Shown: positions 61,035 through 64,000 of the stretch, piece by piece
Layout: each line of letters begins with the position of its first letter
Position numbering within the stretch: position 1 is the stretch's first letter
Assembly: GCA_002367105.1 (NCBI GenBank)
Contig: DFCS01000003.1
Span: 11,049 to 75,048, forward strand
Source of the DNA: Hungatella sp. UBA3048
GTDB lineage: Bacteria > Bacillota > Clostridia > Lachnospirales > Lachnospiraceae
Reading direction: 5' to 3'
DNA: 64,000 nucleotides
Made by a program: the position numbers and the translations under genes
Notes under the pieces: model-generated
The model's database searches: none
Seen by the model: the letters and a program-made list of their open reading frames with translations, nothing else
What the model was told of the DNA's origin: nothing

Positions 61035-61073
61035 CAATAAATCAACTATAACACCTTTTTGATTTATTGTCAA
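61035..61073 (-). promoter_or_regulatory. PTS operon promoter with inverted-repeat operator
   Basis: Minus strand: TTGACA (61073-61068), 17-base spacer, TATAGT (61050-61045). A perfect 11-base inverted repeat CAATAAATCAA (61035-61045) and TTGATTTATTG (61059-61069) brackets the spacer and overlaps both hexamers, the position of a repressor site. The DeoR regulator of the operon is the likely binder. Direct repeats of GATTCAT continue upstream. Confidence 0.75.
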
Positions 61074-61140
61074 TCATTTTGATTCATATTGATTCATATT
61101 AGTTCTTTATGATTCATGCCATATAGATTCTTTTTTATAC

Positions 61141-61169
61141 AAAAAAAAGAACGGTTACCACGCCGTTCT
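61141..61169 (-). terminator. Terminator after the GNAT gene
   Basis: AGAACGG (61148-61154) pairs with CCGTTCT (61163-61169) around 8 bases, followed on the minus strand by eight Ts. It ends the yitT-GNAT side transcripts before the PTS promoter. Confidence 0.8.
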
Positions 61170-61302
61170 CTATTTTTACCTTGTATGATGTAAGCAGCAC
61201 GTTTTTTGCCCCTGTGTCTAAACGCAGATTATGCCAGTATAATAATCCTGGTCTCATAAGGCTCGAGCATCTCTTCACATCTGCCATATTCCGTGTCAAC
61301 CA

Positions 61303-61740
61303 TTATATTTTTTTATTCATAAACACAAGGTTAGAATCAGTTTCAAATCCATTTTTATTGTAAAATCCTTCAGTCCCTGGATCTTTTAAAGTGAGTAAGT
61401 TAATATTTTCTATCCCTCTTCTCTTAACATCCTGTTGAACCAAAGACAGCATTTTAGTTCCCAGTCCCATTCTGCTAAAGTCTGCAGAAATCACAAAATC
61501 CTGTATATGAAATTCTTTAATCCCTAAATAGGAAGTTATGTATCCCATTAAAAAACCAACTATATTTCCATCCTGACGGGCTTCATATCCCAGAGCCATC
61601 GGATTCTGAAGATAATCGTTTATCCTCATAGCAGCCATATCCAACGTCCACGTTTCATTCCAAGGTTTCAAACGAAAAGACTTTACATACAGATCTAAGA
61701 TTTCTTCTGAAACATTTCCTTGAATAACTTTTAATTCCAT
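61303..61740 (-). CDS. GNAT-family N-acetyltransferase
   Basis: 145 residues of the GNAT fold. The acetyl-CoA P-loop is FSRMGLGTKMLSLVQQDVKR and the preceding strand GNIVGFLMGYITSYLG. The substrate is unknown. It follows the yitT gene by about 26 bases on the same strand and may be read with it. The typical end is present (FYNKNGFETDSNLVFMNKKI). Confidence 0.9.
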   Translation of the reverse strand: MELKVIQGNVSEEILDLYVKSFRLKPWNETWTLDMAAMRINDYLQNPMALGYEARQDGNIVGFLMGYITSYLGIKEFHIQDFVISADFSRMGLGTKMLSLVQQDVKRRGIENINLLTLKDPGTEGFYNKNGFETDSNLVFMNKKI

Positions 61741-61766
61741 AATAACCCCTTCCTCATGGTAAAATA

Positions 61767-62624
61767 TTATAAATACTTTTTACCTATACTAAATCCTCTG
61801 CCTCTTACCTCATTCACATGACTAATAATAACAAAGGCCTCGTCGTCTATTTCATGAACCAGCTTTTCAAATTTAGATAAATCATTATTAGAAATAACAG
61901 TTAGTAAAATATCCATCTCTCTTTCCAGATATCCTGATTTACTGTGCAAAAGTGTGACTCCTCTGTCAAATTTCGAAATTATTGCATCTTTTATCTCCGA
62001 AGATTTGCCGCTTATTACTTTTATCTGTATTTTTTTAGTACCTAGTATAAGAAGTTTATCTAAAACGATGGAATAAATCATAACTAAAATAATGCCATAA
62101 AGAATTTTATTTTTATCACTGAAAGCTACCTGCAGAGCAAGTATGATACAGTCGCCTACGTATAAACTGACAGATACAGGAATATGCATATACTTGTTCA
62201 ATATTAAAGGTGGTATACTCATACCTCCGGTGCTTGCCCCAACTCTGATCACAAGAGCAATTGCACTTCCTATACAAATTCCTCCAAATACTGTACATAA
62301 AAAAATATCATCTGTAATTATTAAATTTGCCAACAGTTTTTGCAGTACTTCCAAAGATAACGGAAAGAATAAAGTACTGATCAGTGTAGTTAACGCGAAT
62401 CTTTTTCCCAAAACGAACAATCCAATCATAAACATAATTACGTTAAAAACTAATACAATGCTTGATATAGGTAATTTTGTATAATGATTAACGGCAATTG
62501 CTATCCCCGTAGTTCCTCCGGTAATCAAACCTGAAGGCATAATAAAAAGCACAATTCCTACCGCATAAATAAAATTCCCTAACATGATCGTTAAAATTTC
62601 CAGTGCTAATCTTCCTTTTTTCAT
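61767..62624 (-). CDS. YitT family membrane protein (DUF161/DUF2179)
   Basis: 285 residues: five or six predicted membrane helices (GNFIYAVGIVLFIMPSGLIT, GGTTGIAIAV, IRVGASTGGMSIPP) and a cytoplasmic DUF2179 domain at the C-terminus (RGVTLLHSKSGYLEREMDIL). The function is not established; family members are suspected small-molecule transporters. The ATG at 62624 follows GGAGGACAGG; the longer frame runs into a terminator-like hairpin. It is downstream of the gntR gene. Confidence 0.9.
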   Translation of the reverse strand: MKKGRLALEILTIMLGNFIYAVGIVLFIMPSGLITGGTTGIAIAVNHYTKLPISSIVLVFNVIMFMIGLFVLGKRFALTTLISTLFFPLSLEVLQKLLANLIITDDIFLCTVFGGICIGSAIALVIRVGASTGGMSIPPLILNKYMHIPVSVSLYVGDCIILALQVAFSDKNKILYGIILVMIYSIVLDKLLILGTKKIQIKVISGKSSEIKDAIISKFDRGVTLLHSKSGYLEREMDILLTVISNNDLSKFEKLVHEIDDEAFVIISHVNEVRGRGFSIGKKYL

Positions 62625-62634
62625 CCTGTCCTCC

Positions 62635-62674
62635 AAAAAAAACACGTTTGCTAAGATTTTCCCTAGCAAACGTG
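62635..62674 (-). terminator. Terminator/attenuator hairpin in front of yitT
   Basis: A perfect 11-base stem, CACGTTTGCTA (62643-62653) paired with TAGCAAACGTG (62664-62674), 10-base loop. On the minus strand it is followed by eight Ts that run straight into the yitT ribosome site GGAGG. It ends the gntR transcript or attenuates yitT. Confidence 0.8.
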
Positions 62675-62767
62675 GATCAAGGCATATGCCTAATATCTAA
62701 AAATTTATTTTTTATAATAATAACATAAGCACTTTAAAAACTCAACAACAATCGTATACTTTTACTA

Positions 62768-63439
62768 TCAATCGTTTTTAATATTCTGTAATACATTTTC
62801 AAGATGGCTTACCACTGCTGCTTTTGCCTTTTCTTTATCTCTTTCCTTAAGAGCTTCAATTATTTCACAATGTTCTTTATATATCTCCTGTCTTCGGTGT
62901 GTATTCTTAGTAGTCTGGGTAACAACCTCATCAATGATATCATAATAGGAGTCAATAAAATTCATAAATATCGCATTATGGGATAGCTCTGCAAGACGAT
63001 AGTGAAAATAGTGATCGATGGAACGCGCTCCTTTTTTCTTGTCTGTTTCTGAAATCAAATCATATAATTCTACAATCTCTTCATCCGATGCAGTTTCAAT
63101 GATTTTCTCCACTGTCCTTTGTTCCAGGCAAATACGCATTTCAATTAAATCACTGTAAGTACCTTCTTTTAGGGTAATTCCCGCAGAAACATTCATAATT
63201 TCTGAAATATTCGGATTAACAAATGTACCCTCTTTCGGCTTTCTACAGATATAATTTCTTGCTTGTAATATCGTTAGGGCTTCTCTTAGAATTCCTCTGC
63301 TTACGCAGAATTCATCAGCCAAATCAAGTTCATTTGGTAATTTATCTCCAGGTTTTAAAGTACCGTCTTTTATCTGTTCCATTATAACCCGTACAACTTT
63401 ATCTGATAGTCTTTCATTCTCAATTGGAGCAAAACCCAT
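62768..63439 (-). CDS. FadR-subfamily GntR regulator (FCD domain)
   Basis: 223 residues. The N-terminal winged helix (ERLSDKVVRVIMEQIKDGTL, KPGDKLPNELDLADEFCVSR) is of the GntR type, with a helical FCD effector domain (SIDHYFHYRLAELSHNAIFM) that can bind a metal and an organic acid. The ATG at 63439 follows GAGGG; the longer frame starts in the leader. It has its own promoter and is followed by a strong terminator before yitT. The target may be the adjacent gene set. Confidence 0.9.
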   Translation of the reverse strand: MGFAPIENERLSDKVVRVIMEQIKDGTLKPGDKLPNELDLADEFCVSRGILREALTILQARNYICRKPKEGTFVNPNISEIMNVSAGITLKEGTYSDLIEMRICLEQRTVEKIIETASDEEIVELYDLISETDKKKGARSIDHYFHYRLAELSHNAIFMNFIDSYYDIIDEVVTQTTKNTHRRQEIYKEHCEIIEALKERDKEKAKAAVVSHLENVLQNIKND

Positions 63440-63491
63440 ATTGATCCCTCGCTTCATCTCTAACTTAACATTTAAAAGGTCTAACACATTA

Positions 63492-63519
63492 ATTATACCT
63501 GAATTAATAGATAAGTCAA
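63492..63519 (-). promoter_or_regulatory. gntR promoter
   Basis: Minus strand: TTGACT (63519-63514), 16-base spacer, TATAAT (63497-63492), about 50 bases before the start codon. Confidence 0.6.
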
Positions 63520-63562
63520 CGAATTGCGTCGACCTCTTCCTTGTCCGGAGTGAAACTGGTCA

Positions 63563-64000
63563 TTAAATCTCCATAATTTCAAAATCACCGAATAATGTTC
63601 TCCCCATGCCGATGGAACCACAGCCAAACATACCGTACCGGAAGCTGTCATCTTTCATCTCTGATATTTTCTCATCATCTATGGACAAGGTAATTATATC
63701 ACCAACCGCTTCCAGAGTCAGTTTATAAGCAGTTCCATGTTTCCAGGTAAAATCAGTTTCTATTATTTTTTTATAACCAAAATCATTTTTATAAAATGCT
63801 GCTTTACCTTCTTCTGAAAATCCGGCAAGATATCCACGCATTGCACCCTGAGCCCGGATTTGTAACAGGTGGCTTTCCCCATTGATCGGAGTAACCGGCA
63901 CTGTCAGCCTTACATCTTTTGAAAAATAATTACCGGCATAGGCAAAGGCCGGCTCACACCTCATTAGAGACAGCGCATCTCCGTCTTTCCCCCAGGCTCC
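63563..64000 (-). CDS. C-terminal part of a larger protein, possibly ADP-ribosylglycohydrolase family
   Basis: The frame is open to the right edge of the window (GAWGKDGDALSLMRCEPAFA at its visible start), so the gene begins beyond 64000. The visible 145 residues form a beta-rich jelly-roll-like domain (LTVPVTPINGESHLLQIRAQ, GYLAGFSEEGKAAFYKNDFG, DDSFRYGMFGCGSIGMGRTL). I recall similar ends on Firmicute ADP-ribosylglycohydrolase-type proteins, but no catalytic region is visible here. It ends about 45 bases before the gntR promoter. Confidence 0.5.
   Translation of the reverse strand, partial: GAWGKDGDALSLMRCEPAFAYAGNYFSKDVRLTVPVTPINGESHLLQIRAQGAMRGYLAGFSEEGKAAFYKNDFGYKKIIETDFTWKHGTAYKLTLEAVGDIITLSIDDEKISEMKDDSFRYGMFGCGSIGMGRTLFGDFEIMEI

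Larger units (their letters stand above)
60902..61302. other. 401-base region between the PTS and GNAT genes
   Basis: It holds the PTS promoter and operator (61035-61073), phased repeats GATTCAT at 61081, 61091 and 61111, and a terminator at 61141-61169. No coding sequence was recognised. Confidence 0.6.

Overview
The window comes from a low-to-moderate GC, spore-forming, anaerobic Firmicute. The closest style is class Clostridia, probably a Lachnospiraceae-like gut or soil organism. This is inferred from strong AGGAGG ribosome sites, frequent TTG starts, oxygen-sensitive enzymes (a glycyl radical enzyme and its activase, ethanolamine ammonia-lyase in a microcompartment), a LysM/GH18 spore-type hydrolase, LplB/LplC-type sugar ABC transporters and many PTS/ROK/LacI/DeoR systems. 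No rRNA, tRNA, CRISPR array, insertion sequence or phage gene was seen.

Layout. 1-3.3 kb: a copper module (csoR, an HMA-domain fragment, copA with a fused C-terminal chaperone domain) facing a CsoR-type promoter that drives a FeoA-like remnant and a DUF169 gene. 4.1-7.2 kb: YolD plus a Y-family polymerase, then MarR plus a RibD-like reductase. 7.3-21.1 kb: an 18-gene minus-strand ethanolamine utilisation (eut) microcompartment operon. It has two eutS genes, a PduO-type and a degenerate EutT-like adenosyltransferase, pduL and a PduM-like protein, but no eutV/eutW regulators. 21.3-25.8 kb: a flavin ene-reductase and two-subunit aconitase X with a divergent TetR regulator. 25.9-26.6 kb: a small ORF and ridA. 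26.6-38.4 kb: a probable carbohydrate locus with an eight-gene minus-strand operon (small Cys-rich protein, two DUF4832-type proteins, an NAT_N/GNAT_C protein, a Gfo/Idh/MocA oxidoreductase, ABC permeases and binding protein), a divergent LacI regulator and a beta-helix lipoprotein. 38.4-42.4 kb: a split transketolase, a transaldolase and a ROK regulator. 42.4-49.2 kb: an ascorbate-type PTS operon with phosphotriesterase-family, creatininase-family and SIS-domain enzymes under a PRD activator. 49.6-53.0 kb: an FG-GAP lipoprotein with a two-component system. 53.3-54.7 kb: a LysM/GH18 protein. 54.8-61.1 kb: a fructose-type PTS, DeoR, glycyl radical enzyme and activase operon. 61.3-64.0 kb: GNAT, YitT, an FCD-type GntR regulator and the 3' end of a gene entering from beyond the right edge.

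How the parts work together. Most of the window is a string of inducible catabolic modules, each with its own regulator. The eut operon turns ethanolamine into acetaldehyde plus ammonia inside a protein shell, then into acetyl-CoA, acetyl phosphate and ethanol. The two PTS operons and the ABC operon import sugars or sugar derivatives, and the transketolase/transaldolase set can feed pentose phosphates into glycolysis. The best candidates for undescribed biology are the PTS-linked glycyl radical enzyme locus, the PTS/phosphotriesterase/creatininase/SIS locus, the DUF4832/acyltransferase-fold carbohydrate operon, the CsoR-controlled DUF169 gene, and a possible separately translated copper chaperone inside copA. 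All functions are read from sequence motifs and family knowledge; nothing was searched against a database.
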